Positions 11,685 to 21,620 of a stretch of 64,000 nucleotides of DNA are shown here, in pieces. The stretch spans positions 8,174,752-8,238,751 of the forward strand of contig OX388341.1 in assembly GCA_947579665.1 (NCBI GenBank), in the 5' to 3' direction. The notes under the pieces were generated by a model, which was not told the origin of the DNA, searched no databases, and saw nothing but the letters and a program-made list of their open reading frames with translations. Every line of letters begins with the position of its first letter. Position 1 is the stretch's first letter. Both the position numbers and the translations under genes were made by a program. This DNA comes from Sympetrum striolatum (lineage: Eukaryota; Arthropoda; Insecta; Odonata; Libellulidae).

Positions 11685-13028
11685 CAATATGAGTAAAAGT
11701 TTCTTGCATACTGCAAGCATGTTGGTGAATTATATATTTTCGCCTGCTCCTATGAACTGTTGAAAGTAATGGACTGCAGTGGTCTCTGACGGTTTCTAAA
11801 ATTTCAAGTTGATATATGAAGAAAGTTCTCAAAGGAAACTCTGTATTCCCTTTTAAATACATGTACATTTTCAAATGGTGCCCAAGCCTTAAACCAAGGT
11901 CCATTAGGAGATTGGTACATTGCGTTTGTGAAGCATATATTTATGACTGCTCTACACATGCCGGGTTATGGATTTCTATCTTTTTGGGTAATGCTTCAAA
12001 GAAATGTTTGAAACCTCCATTCATTTCGTAAGGGAGAATCAAGATCACATGGAGTCTAACCCAGCAATATGTGATTACTTATAACTACCTGGTAAGGATA
12101 TAATTAATTTAATCCTAAGTTTGAAGTCTAAATCATATCGGATAGGTATGAAAATAAGATTTCCATTTACCCAATTTGAAATGCAATAATGAATGTAAAT
12201 GGGAATTAAGCATCGGACCCAGGATCATTAGGGAAACATTAAACTGCATTTATGAAATAACCAAGTTTTACTTTTCATTATAGGGAAATGATTAAAAAAA
12301 TTCTTAAGTATCGCCGCAATGTATTTCATATCGGAGGTTTGTACCCACCTGGCGTCGAACTCAAGGACATATGGTGGCATTTGTATGAATATTAATATAG
12401 AAGAGCACCTCATCCGTGATTCTGATTTCTCAATCCTACCTGGAAGTCCCTTACATTTTATGCGAAATTTTGTGGAATGTAGCTGAAATGGCCAAGCTGC
12501 CTGGTGTTGAACCCATGACCTTGTGGACGAAGTGATGTGAATACATATAACACCCTGGTGGAAATGAAACATTTATAAATCAAATTTTGAATTTGATATC
12601 ATACTGGGGAGATTCTAAATAAGACTTTGTTATCCCCATTTGAAATGCGTTGAGTAATGTAATCTCTGGGATCGAACCAAGGACCATCAGGGAAACAATA
12701 AAAAATGTATTGAAAATTTATTTATGATCTCTATTCACATGCTGAGATTTAAGTTTCTATGTTATCAAGAAATGGTCCAAGAAAATCTTAAAAATCGTAG
12801 CAATTTTTAATTTTAGAGGCACCAGGTGTTGAACCCAGTACCTATTGGCAGAAGTGGAAACACTTTGTAGGACTTGATCTTATTTAATACAAAGTTTGAA
12901 GCTGATATCATACCGGTAAGGACCTAACATAAGATTCCCTTATCCCTATTAGAAATGCATTGAGGAATTTAAATAACTCACTGGGATAGAGCCATTTTTA
13001 TATATATGTAAGATAAGAATAAGATAAG

Positions 13029-13059
<31 letters not shown>

Positions 13060-13060
13060 A
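11685..13060 (-). mobile_element. Helentron-like repeat, likely 3' end at left
   Basis: Near 11705 is the hairpin CTTGCATACTGCAAGC (stem with a 3-nt loop) followed leftward by the conserved tail AAACTTTTACTCATA on the reverse strand. The body shares many words with 18.4-19.48 kb (for example ACCAGGTGTTGAACCCAG, GGGATCGAACCAAGGACCAT). A subterminal hairpin followed by a short conserved tail is the 3' signature of Helitron-class elements. The right end dissolves into a TA-rich run. No protein is encoded. It lies inside the presumed kinase intron. Confidence 0.6.
13030..13056. repeat. (AT)n microsatellite
   Basis: Uninterrupted AT dinucleotide run at the edge of the Helentron-like repeat. Confidence 0.9.
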
Positions 13061-13149
13061 TTCTACTATTCAATAAACTATAAAATCTTACTATGAGACT
13101 CCTTTGATATGCTGATAAGGTTTTGCAGATGGTCTATTAAAGATATTCC

Positions 13150-13234
13150 TTAACTAGGTCACAGGATTCACATGACGAAATACGCAACGACATGATCCTA
13201 TTCTCAACAATCGCGATTTTTACAGCCACATGGT
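13150..13234. repeat. Dispersed non-coding repeat, left part of an interrupted copy
   Basis: Reverse complement of about 6145-6235 (shared GACGAAATACGCAA-GACATGAT and TTCTCAACAAT). The match stops sharply at 13234 and resumes at 15636. Confidence 0.6.
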
Positions 13235-13538
13235 AAAAAGATTATTGCTAGATTATAGTGAGGACAGATTGCCTATATTGCTATCATCTTACATATAGTA
13301 TAAGGTGCGTTAAGATGTAAATTATTTAGATAGTTGAGTGTGCCTTATGGAGGCTCGCGGATAATTAATTTAAATGTATTTCTAACTTAACTATCTTTCA
13401 TAAATCTGCAACACCATTATTATATTTATGATATTAGTGCTAAGTGTTACTCATATCATACGACCATAGTTACATATATATAGTCAGATCATCACATATT
13501 TCAGCAGATCTTTAAATGGAGGACGATTCTCTTTTTAA

Positions 13539-14125
13539 CTCATCCTTGACTGTGCCGGAAAACTTCCAAAAACAGAGGTGCGGGGTACTCGGGTACCCCA
13601 ATGCTTTTCTCGCAAATATTACATTTTTTTGTTTTTGTTTATCTAACCTTTAATTATGTTTAGAAATACAGTATTGATTATTTAGTAGAGATTATCTTTT
13701 ATTTTTTTGGAGGTAACATTAAAGTTTTGGCTTTTATACGATGTCAACCCAGGCATGCCCAAAAACATCACTGTACATGAGATTTGGGATGTTAATGTGA
13801 TATAATTGCTGTTTATGCAATAAATAATGAATCAATTTAAAAATCTGTAAGAAAGGGTGACTGAATTGCCACAATCACACAACATGACATAGTGTATAGC
13901 AATCTAAGAAAAAGTGGCTGTGCGGGATACTTTGGTACCCCATTCAAAAACTAAAGATATTTTGGAAATGAATCTGTGAAACAAATTTCTTTCAATTACA
14001 TAATATAAAAGAAACATTAATGCACAAATACATGGAATAAGAAACATATGTGGTTAAAAATAAAACTTTTCTATTGAATTTAACTATTTTGGGGTCCTCA
14101 AGTACCCTGCACCGTCTAGGAAGGG
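13539..14125. mobile_element. piggyBac-type MITE flanked by TTAA
   Basis: TTAA occurs at 13535-13538 and 14126-14129. The inner ends pair imperfectly: left CTCATCCTTGACTGTGC, right (reverse complement) CCCTTCCTAGACGGTGC. A subterminal motif GCGGGGTACTCGGGTACCCC is repeated near 13920 and, degenerately, near 14095. The 587-bp interior encodes nothing. TTAA targets and CCCTT-like termini are the hallmark of piggyBac. Confidence 0.7.
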
Positions 14126-14158
14126 TTAAGTAAATTAGTAACGTATATTAACTTAATA

Positions 14159-15433
14159 CGAGGGTGGTCTGAAAAGTTTCCGAACTCAACGTGAAGATGG
14201 TAACACTCATAAATAAAGGCTAGTGAATTTCGTTGCTCATGTGTTGACAGTTACTCACCAAAGTTTCAGCCATTTTGGACGTGCAGTTGTTATGTAACAG
14301 TGGTTTGAGTGAGTTGATTTGAGTGTTTTTGTGAAAATGGACAAAATGGAGTATTGAGCTGTCATTAAATATTTCTTTTTGAAAGGCAATACACCTACGC
14401 AAATCAAAGATGAGTTGGATTCTGTGTATGGGGACTCTGCACCATCATTTACCACAATGAAATTTTGGGCAGCTGAAATTAAACGTGGCCGTAAGAGCTT
14501 GGGAGACAATGAACGTTTGGTACGTCCAAAAACTGCAACTACCGACGAAAACATCGCCAAAGTTCACCAAATGGTGCTAGATGACCGCCGAATTATAGTG
14601 AGAGAGATAGCAGAGGTTATAAACTTGTCAAAAGAACATGTTTGTCACATATTAAATAACATTTAGGAATGAGAAAGCTGTCCGTGTGTTGGGTGCCACG
14701 TTTGCTCAAGTTAAACCAAAAACTTGTGCGAATGAACATTTCCAACACTCTGTTGGCACAGTTTAGGTACAATAAATCCCAGTTTTGGCACCAATTAATT
14801 ACTGTAAATGAAACTTAAGATACACCATCATACGCCCGAAACAAAAATACAGTCCAAACAGTGGACTACTGCACAGGGGGAACCGGCTCCAAAAAAAGCA
14901 AAAACTTTTTTCGGCTGGGAAAGTGATGGCGACTGTTATTTGGGATAGTCAAGGAGTTATTTTAATCGATTATCTACAAAAAGGAAAAACCAATACAGGA
15001 TCATACTATGCATCATTACTTGACAAGCTGAAGGCAGAACAGAAAAACGGCCGCATTTGCAGGAAAAGAAAATCCTTTTTCACCAAGACAGCAAAAATCC
15101 ACGAATTACGGTTTGAACTGCTTGACCGTAATTCCGCCGCCTTACCGCCGCCGCCTTAGACCGCCTTACTCACCAGATCTAGCCCCAAGCAACTTCTTTT
15201 TGTTCCCTCATCTAAAAATTGCACTCGGAGGACAGAGATTTTTGTCAAATGAAGAGGCACCTTTGTGAACAATTATTTTGCAGTGAAAAACGAGTACTAT
15301 TTGGTTACAGAGATGGGAGCATCACTGGGAGAAGTGCAAGGAGTTACAAGAAGACTATGTTGAAAAATTAAAAAAAAATAACAAAAAATGTCTTGTATCT
15401 TTGTTAGGTCGGAAACTTTTCAGACCACCCTCG
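14159..15433 (+). mobile_element. mariner element, complete ends
   Basis: Terminal inverted repeats begin CGAGGGTGGTCTGAAAAGTT at both ends, and about 28 bp match. The element is flanked by TA at 14157-14158 and 15434-15435. The 1275-bp length is normal for mariner. The transposase inside is degenerate (see the separate entry), so the copy is immobile without help in trans, although its ends look intact. Confidence 0.95.
14337..15390 (+). pseudogene. mariner transposase, inactivated
   Basis: The frame starts at ATG 14337 and hits TGA within a few codons. It continues with the paired helix-turn-helix region (TPTQIKDELDSVYGDSAPSF, then REIAEVINLSKEHVCHIL), then is frameshifted. The catalytic region is recognisable but damaged. 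The first acid box reads V-N-E-T followed by a stop instead of V-D-E-T-W. The second keeps H-Q-D. The third reads S-P-D-L-A-P-S-N-F, where the DD34D family has D after A-P-S. A GC-rich insertion (CCGCCGCCTTA-like, about 15128-15160) sits just before the third box. Two of three catalytic aspartates are thus asparagine. Confidence 0.9.
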
Positions 15434-15635
15434 TAGAATAATGGTTCTGCAAAGAATCTTCACAGTATTGAGGTCTCTCGGTAATTTAGATAGATAGTTT
15501 ACACCGTAAAAAGTTACATCTTGGATGATCATTTAAGTAAAGAACCCGCAAATCAGACAAGTCAAAATTCACTGCTAATATCAATGGCGCCCAAACAACT
15601 TCACCACTTTCACTAAATTCATTTTCAATGAAAAC

Positions 15636-15705
15636 AAGCACCTTATTTCCGCTTTGAGTTCCACTATCAATCAGTGTTATTTGTAATAGCAGGTATTATT
15701 TTATT
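15636..15705. repeat. Dispersed non-coding repeat, right part of an interrupted copy
   Basis: Reverse complement of about 6070-6135 (shared CCGCTTTGAG-TCCACTATCA and AGCAGGTATTATTTTATT). Continues the copy that breaks at 13234. Confidence 0.6.
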
Positions 15706-15959
15706 ATATTTTATTCTCAAGTTATGCTGGTTGCGTCTTAGGTGGTAACTTTTTATTCCACTTGCTGTACATTAGGGTGGTCCTTATTTATATGGAAAAA
15801 ATGTTTTTGAGAAATTCTTTCAGGACGCCCCCTAAAGTTGTTCCATATGGTCAGAAAATAAATTGTGTAAAATATTATTCAAATTGGAAAACGGAAAGAC
15901 ATGTCACATCACACTTAAAGTTTATATTTTTTGACATTTTTGGCCTTTTTCGGTCATCA

Positions 15960-16690
15960 CAGGTTGTTAGGGAGTCTTCCCATGTTTTAACTGTCTTGAT
16001 TTTTTTATCAATACATTATTAGACATTATCTGTTATTTATAGCTCTAAATTAATTTTAGCATAGTTTTTCTGCATAGCATAGTTTTAAGACCTAATTATA
16101 TGTTATGTGCTTTAAAATTTTGAATTCAACTATGGATAAAAGGAAGAAAATTGTTTTTTTTTTTGGCATAGATATTGAAAGCTAGTTTTTGGTCTTCTTA
16201 GTTTTGGTATGAAATTAAGCAATTTGATGACAAAGAATGCATTATAAATGATTATTAGTCTAATGACTTAAAATTCTTGGGCCATTGTTGTTGTTAGTGT
16301 CTGGGAATTTGCATTCTTATTGAGGAAGACTTTCACCACAATTTTCTGTCGACTTAACTCCTATTTCTGCGTAGTCTCTGACAACTTTTAATTCTTTCAC
16401 AATCTCAAGTTCTTTTTTTATCTTTTGTCATATAGCCACATTAGTGGGTCATGGACAAAAATTACTTACAAATATTAAAACTTTTGAAAAATGATTTGGA
16501 TTCGCTAAAAATAAAACTTTCAAGTACTTTTTCTATGAATTGATAAATGCCCTTTGCGTGCACTGAAGCTCTTGTGGTGGAATAATCTGAAAAATCGCTA
16601 AAGCTTGCTTCCTGAGCTTTTACCATAAGTTGTTTTGTATTATCCAATACCTTCTCACCAAAGAATCCTAAGGCTGCAGTTTCTAATGCA
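15960..16690 (-). pseudogene. Unidentified repeat-borne protein remnant
   Basis: The reverse strand has a 61-codon frame (16647-16462) with TTRASVHAKGIYQFIEKVLE. In a shifted frame further on (about 16420-16325) it has K-K-E-L-E-I-V-K-E-L-K-V-V-R-D-Y-A-E-I-G-V-K. The second block resembles a V-V-N-D-x-A-E-R-G-V-K-L motif that I recall from uncharacterised, multi-copy arthropod proteins. I cannot name the family or assign a function. Several stops are present, so the sequence is not coding now. Confidence 0.3.
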
Positions 16691-17135
16691 AGGTACTACA
16701 AATGATTGCATATTTATTTCATTGTAGCCACAGAAACAATACTACCTTATCTACAGCATCCATGTTATTTTTATAAAAATATTATATATCTTCTAGGAGC
16801 CTCGCTTTCATTCGGCTCATTAATCCAGCCCTCCTTGTACAGTCGCACACTAACATCTACACATTACTACACTACACTAATATCATCACATATTACGACT
16901 TCTTTTTTGGTAGATAAGCTACAACCATTACAAAAAAGAAATAATTTTAGAGAATATAGTACTTTTGCCACCTACGTTGCATTGTGCAACACGCTGGGAA
17001 TGAAAAATGATATCCCTCATGGAGGAACTCCCTACAAAAATTACAATTAGCTCACAGAGCTCTCAATAATTTTATCTGAGCTGCCTTTCTTCTAGATGCT
17101 GAATGGTGAAATCTTAAATTTTTCTGCTGTGTTCT

Positions 17136-17189
17136 TAACCCTTTTAGTAATGATGTTCGCATATGGGAACGTAATTACTAAAAGGGTTA
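17136..17189. repeat. Perfect 16-nt fold-back beginning TTAACCC
   Basis: TAACCCTTTTAGTAAT at 17136-17151 is exactly reverse-complemented at 17174-17189 around a 22-nt loop. The loop contains CATATGGGAACG, similar to CTTATGGGAACGG just inside the nearby piggyBac end at 17243. Looks like a piggyBac-end-derived miniature palindrome. Confidence 0.5.
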
Positions 17190-17242
17190 CTATAAGGAAA
17201 TTATTCTAAAATTTCAACACCCTAGTTAAGTAATTGAGTTAA

Positions 17243-18345
17243 CCCTTTAAGGACTGAGGCTCCCTTATGGGAACGGACTGCAGCAGCGATCTAGGTAGCT
17301 AAACAGTATCTTGAGTATCTTAAAATGGTCAGTAAACATTATTTTGTGGGATAAGTGGGTCCGAAGCATAGTTTCAGTTGAGTTTTGGTGCAGTTAAGTC
17401 CAGGGAAATATTTCTTATGATTTTTCGAAGGACAGGGAATTTTTTAGATGGATGCTTCTGGCAACTAATTTTTATAATTTTAACTTTTTTTATTTAAAGT
17501 AGTCTTTTGCTTATATAACTTTAGTATGATGTTCTGGTCATCCAAAAAAATGAAATAGAGCAGAGTTTGAGGCTATTTGTTGTTGTTATAATGTATTGCT
17601 GCATCTTTGTGGGCATCTCAGGCCTATAAATATAACTGAAGATGAGGAAAGATTGGTTGACAATTTCACTGGCAGGCAATTAAGGGCTCTAGCCGAGATT
17701 CGGTTGGCAACCAACAAAAGAATCTGTGCTCGAGAAGATGCCAGGGCAAAAAAATCTGTGCTGAGAAAATGGATAAAAGGCAGCATGGAGTGTACAGGAA
17801 GTTTTCCTGAAGCAGATTACTGTTCCTACTCCAACCTTAACTGTATCGAATTGCTAGAGCTCTTCATCGATGACGAGCTTCATTCATAGTGGAAGAAAGT
17901 GACGCCCGATTTTAGAATTGCCCAAGTCCACAAATTACAACAGAGAAGATGCGAGCCATGATTGGCATTTTGATTGTCTCTGGGTACAACGTTCTCCTGG
18001 GAAAAAATGTAACTGGGACACGAAAAAGGATGTACATATCGAATTGGTTAGTGGAGTGATGAGGAGGGTCTGATTCATCCAAATAATGAAGTTTTTACTC
18101 TTTACAGCGGATAATACTAAGTTAGACATTTAAGTGATAGGTTCTACAAAGTCTGGCCTACGAAGAAAAGGTTTACACAGAAATGTTTGCAGCATTTGGT
18201 TCCTTCCCAGTTTTTAGATTGTGAAGAAGAGATGATAAGATACTACGGAAGACTCAGCTGCAAGCAATTTATTAGAGGTAAACTGATAATATTCGGTTAT
18301 AAGTCTTGGTGCCTGAATTCTGACTCTGGACACTCATTAGTTTGA
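17243..18345 (+). pseudogene. piggyBac element, 3'-truncated, with transposase remnant
   Basis: TTAA at 17239-17242 is followed by CCCTTTAAGGACTGAGG, a typical piggyBac left end. The transposase starts in the frame 17596-17889 and ends LLELFIDDELHS. It continues in shifted frames with MRAMIGILIVSGYN and then E-E-E-M-I-R-Y-Y-G-R-L-S-C-K-Q-F-I-R-G-K, F-G-Y-K-S-W-C-L. These are the DDE_Tnp_1_7-type blocks leading into and around the first catalytic acid. That acid appears as glutamate (E-E-E-M) where the family has I-D-E-x-M. The sequence ends abruptly near 18345, where a Helentron-like repeat begins. The second and third catalytic regions are absent. Different lineage from the copy at 53.4-54.3 kb. 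Confidence 0.75.
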
Positions 18346-18349
18346 TTTC

Positions 18350-19480
18350 TACTATGGGAAAATTATTTCAGTATTATAAAATACGAGTAAAAGTTGCTTG
18401 CATACTGCAAGCATATTAAATGTATTTATAATCTTTATTCACATGTCAAGTTTTTAATTTTAATGTTATCGGGAAAGGGCTAAAAATCTTAAAAGTCAAA
18501 GCAATTTTTATTTTTGTAGACACCTGGTGTGGAATCCAGGAGCTATTGGAAGATGTGAATAGACGTTATAACTTGTTAAGACCTGATCTTATTTAATGCA
18601 AAGTTTGAAGTCCATATCATACCAGGAAGATCCTGAAATAAGACTGCTCCCTTATTCCCACCTGAAATGCATACAGCAATATAAATGGCTCTCTGGCATC
18701 AAACCAAGATCAATCAGCAAAACCTTAAACAGCTTATATGAAATGTTTTTATGGTCTTTAATCACCTGTAGAGTTTTATGTTTTTATGTTGACAGGAAAG
18801 GGTTAAAAAAATCTTTAAAATCGTAGCAATTTCTAATTTTATGGATGTCTGGTGTCGAATTCAGGACCTATTGGCAGATGGGAAAACATTGCCATAACTT
18901 GAAGTTGCTGTCATACTGGAAGGACCTTTAATAGGATTCCGTTATCCCCCTAAGAAATGCGTTGAGGAATGTAAATGACTCTCTGGGATCGAACCAATGA
19001 CCATGAGCAATAAATAAACAGCGTAAATAAAATATATCTATGATCTCTATCCACATGCCAAGTTTCAAGTTTCCATGTTATCAGGAAGTGATTTAAATAA
19101 TAACGTTAATATCACCGCAATGCAATTTAAATGGGGTATATTTGCCCTGACCTAGCCTCGAACTAAGGATAATCATAAAAGATGTCTATATGTTTCTCGT
19201 CAGATATGCATGGATTCTAGCGATCCCTGGAATTTCAATTCTAAGCTGTGCCAGCAAGTGCCTCTCAAAATTTTCGAAAATCCCCGCCATGTATTGTTAC
19301 TGGAAAAATGGGACTTTGGGTCCTTTTGGAATCGAACCCATGACACTGAAGTTCACAATCAATCAAAAACCTTTTTTCTGGTGGTTACACGTAATGGCCA
19401 GTACGTCGTAAAAATTTCAAGTCAGTGACACTTGTGAAACATGGTTAGAATTTTGATCCCCAGTGAGTGTATATCTTCTA
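18350..19480 (-). mobile_element. Helentron-like repeat, 3' hairpin at left
   Basis: GCTTGCATACTGCAAGC at about 18400 is the conserved subterminal hairpin, with tail CAACTTTTACTCGTAT on the reverse strand. The body matches 11.7-13.0 kb, 2.4-2.7 kb and, inverted, 44.75-45.4 kb. Non-coding. It abuts the broken end of the piggyBac copy. Confidence 0.65.
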
Positions 19481-19499
19481 TTATATATAGATGCTTCTC

Positions 19500-20349
19500 C
19501 GGATTCATTCATATATATAGATAGATAGATAGGATACTAATTCACAGCTTAAACCACAAGCATAATTGACTTGAAATTTTTACAACGTTGTGGCCATAAC
19601 GTGTAACCGCCAGCAAAATTGCAATTTAGAACCTCGGTATCATGGGTTCAATACCAGAGGGACCCAAAGTCCCAATTTATTCTCATTTAAAAGCATTGCT
19701 TTGATTTTCTGGAATAAAAAAAAATACTTTCTGGATAGGTAGAGAATCAAAACTAAATAGGAGCCCATGGATATTGTCATCATCTATCAAAAACATAAAT
19801 AACTTTCACTTAAATATCCTGGGTTTGATGCTAGGATGATACAAAAATCTGCCCTTTAAAATACATTGAGATAGTTTTTCATTATTTTTTTTGATGCACT
19901 TATCGATATGATAGGAAGCTCTTGCTTAGATGTAAGATGTATATTAATACTTGGTTTAAGAAAAAAATTTAGATAAGACCATGATGTTTCTGGGTTTGAT
20001 GCCAGAGCACATTACAAATTCTCACACAAGGAATATATGGGAAAAGTAGGACGTCATTTGAGGCAATTGCAGCCAATATTTCTGCTTGAGTTTTCACACA
20101 TTGTTAGAGACAGTGATCCTTCCGTTCCGCATAGTAATTATCACCAGGAAGACCCGGGTTCGATGCCGGACGGAGAAATTACAGCGAATTTTAAGAATAT
20201 TTTTAGTACTTTTTCTACTTTGGGGGACCCTCTCCATATGTAGCCGGCTTGAAATTAGATTCATCTATATGCTTGCAGTATGCAAGCAACATTTTATTCG
20301 TATCTATTATATATAATTCCTTCTCCGGATTCATTTATGGATATATATA
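19500..20349 (+). mobile_element. Helentron-like repeat, plus orientation, with a foreign ~90-bp segment
   Basis: Begins in a GATA/TA run with GGATACTAATTCACAGCTTAAA, a start shared with 24320, and ends with hairpin GCTTGCAGTATGCAAGC and tail AACATTTTATTCGTAT (about 20270-20305). It is followed by TTCTCCGGATTCATTTATGG, which also precedes its start at about 19493. A ~90-bp segment (20037-20125) also occurs at 26449-26540 without Helentron context. The Gypsy element inserts immediately to the right. Confidence 0.6.
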
Positions 20350-20558
20350 TGTTAGGAAACCTCCTATTTCGATACACCAAAGAAAACACCCAGATTCCTC
20401 GTATCACACTCTTTATTCTCCCAAGGCTTACACATGCTCATCACAAGCACTCCCTCGAGCCGCCATTCCTCTCGTCACTCTGCGTTCCACTGTTTCTTTA
20501 GTTCTTGTCTCGTGGCAGCACCTGTCCGCCGCCCCCTTCAACCTTTTTCTTTCCCATA
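20350..20558 (-). repeat. 3' LTR of the Gypsy element
   Basis: Direct repeat of 24100-24308, about 12 substitutions, no indels noticed. The terminal dinucleotide nearest the interior reads TA where the other copy has CA. Confidence 0.85.
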
Positions 20559-20902
20559 GTCGGCCCTTCCTGACATCTGGGCCGTCCTCGGCCCTAGGCT
20601 GGTCTCTGCATCGTCCACCACCGTCCCTCTGCTCCTCCCTCGATGTCACACCTTGGCCAACTCTGTCCTTGTCCACTGCCAGGTCGATGTTTTCCTGGTT
20701 CACTGCATCCGCTTCCTTGAGGTCATCTACTTCTTCAGCTTCAGTGTCCTCCTGGTTTTCCGCATCCGCTTCCCCGAGGTCATCTACTTCTTCAGCTTCA
20801 CTGTCCTCTTGATCTGCCCCTTCCACTTCCCCGTCTTCTGTAGCCTTACACCATGGCTTCATTCGGTCTGCACTAAACACGGAATTGAATGATCTTTGAG
20901 TT
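20559..20902 (-). pseudogene. Integrase C-terminal acidic extension with a tandem protein repeat
   Basis: The frame ending in V-F-S-A-D-R-M-K-P-W continues the integrase after a one-base frameshift near 20905-20915. It is followed by a tail of about 60 acidic residues in which the unit E-D-[ST]-E-A-E-E-V-D-D-L-[GK]-E-A-D-A occurs twice, with a partial third. At DNA level this is a 57-bp unit repeated between about 20690 and 20830. The tail then runs into the 3' LTR. Acidic C-terminal extensions are unusual for integrases; whether it had a role is unknown. Confidence 0.6.
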
Positions 20903-21620
20903 CGTTTAGCTCCGGAAGGTCTTTCAGCACATATCTGTCTCTAGGCAAAATCTCAACCACTACATATGGACCCTTAAATTTCGGTGCTAACTTACGCAAC
21001 ACTCCCGTAGCCTGTGCTTCTCTTTCCACTAACACCAAATCTCCCCTCTGGTAATGTCTAGGTGGTTTATGTCTAGCATCATATTTCTCTTTTTGTTCCC
21101 TCTGTGCCTTATCTATTCTGGATAGGGCTATTTCCCTATCTTCCTCAAACGTATCTGCGACCTTTCCTTCTACATTGTCCTCTAAGGTCAGAATAACGCT
21201 GTTTTTCAATGAAGTCCTGAGCCTAAACGCAAATAAGAGTTCATGAGGACTCTTCCCTGTCGTTTTGTTCGTCATCAAATTAATTGAGAACTGAATATCT
21301 TTTAGCGACACATCCCAATCACTCCCATCTTCTTGAGAGTACATTGTCGAAATCTCAATTCCAATTACAGCGTTGGACCTCTCTACTTGCCCATTCGCTC
21401 TCGATGTGGCAGTAGCAATCTTGATATGCTTAATCTGATGATTTTTGCAAAGTTCCTCGAACTCCTTTGAAGTGAAGGCCATACCTCTATCCGAAATCAG
21501 ACGTTGCGGACTGCCGAAAATGCTAAATATCTCACTTAACGCCTCACATACCGGCTTGGTCTTCTTGTTCTTCACGGCCTTCAGCATAATAAATTTTGTA
21601 AAGTTGTCTTGGTATGCCAA
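20859..21620 (-). pseudogene. Gypsy integrase catalytic core (second Asp, Glu) and C-terminal barrel
   Basis: This 253-codon frame opens at the end of the first integrase strand. It contains RLISDRGMAF, whose Asp is residue 44, and R-A-N-G-Q-V-E-R-S-N, whose Glu is residue 80, which gives the canonical D-35-E spacing. It continues with the usual T-G-K-S-P-H-E-L-L-F block, the R-R-D-L-V-L-like segment (Y-Q-R-G-D-L-V-L-V) and K-F-K-G-P-Y-V-V-V-E-I-L. A one-base frameshift near 21625-21640 separates it from the first catalytic Asp upstream. A second near 20905 cuts off the true C terminus. The frame has no internal stops. Confidence 0.9.

Noticed and set aside
20249..20812. 187-codon serine-rich plus-strand ORF
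   Set aside because: It is the antisense of the Gypsy acidic integrase tail and 3' LTR; the serine richness is the complement of the E/D-rich tandem repeat.
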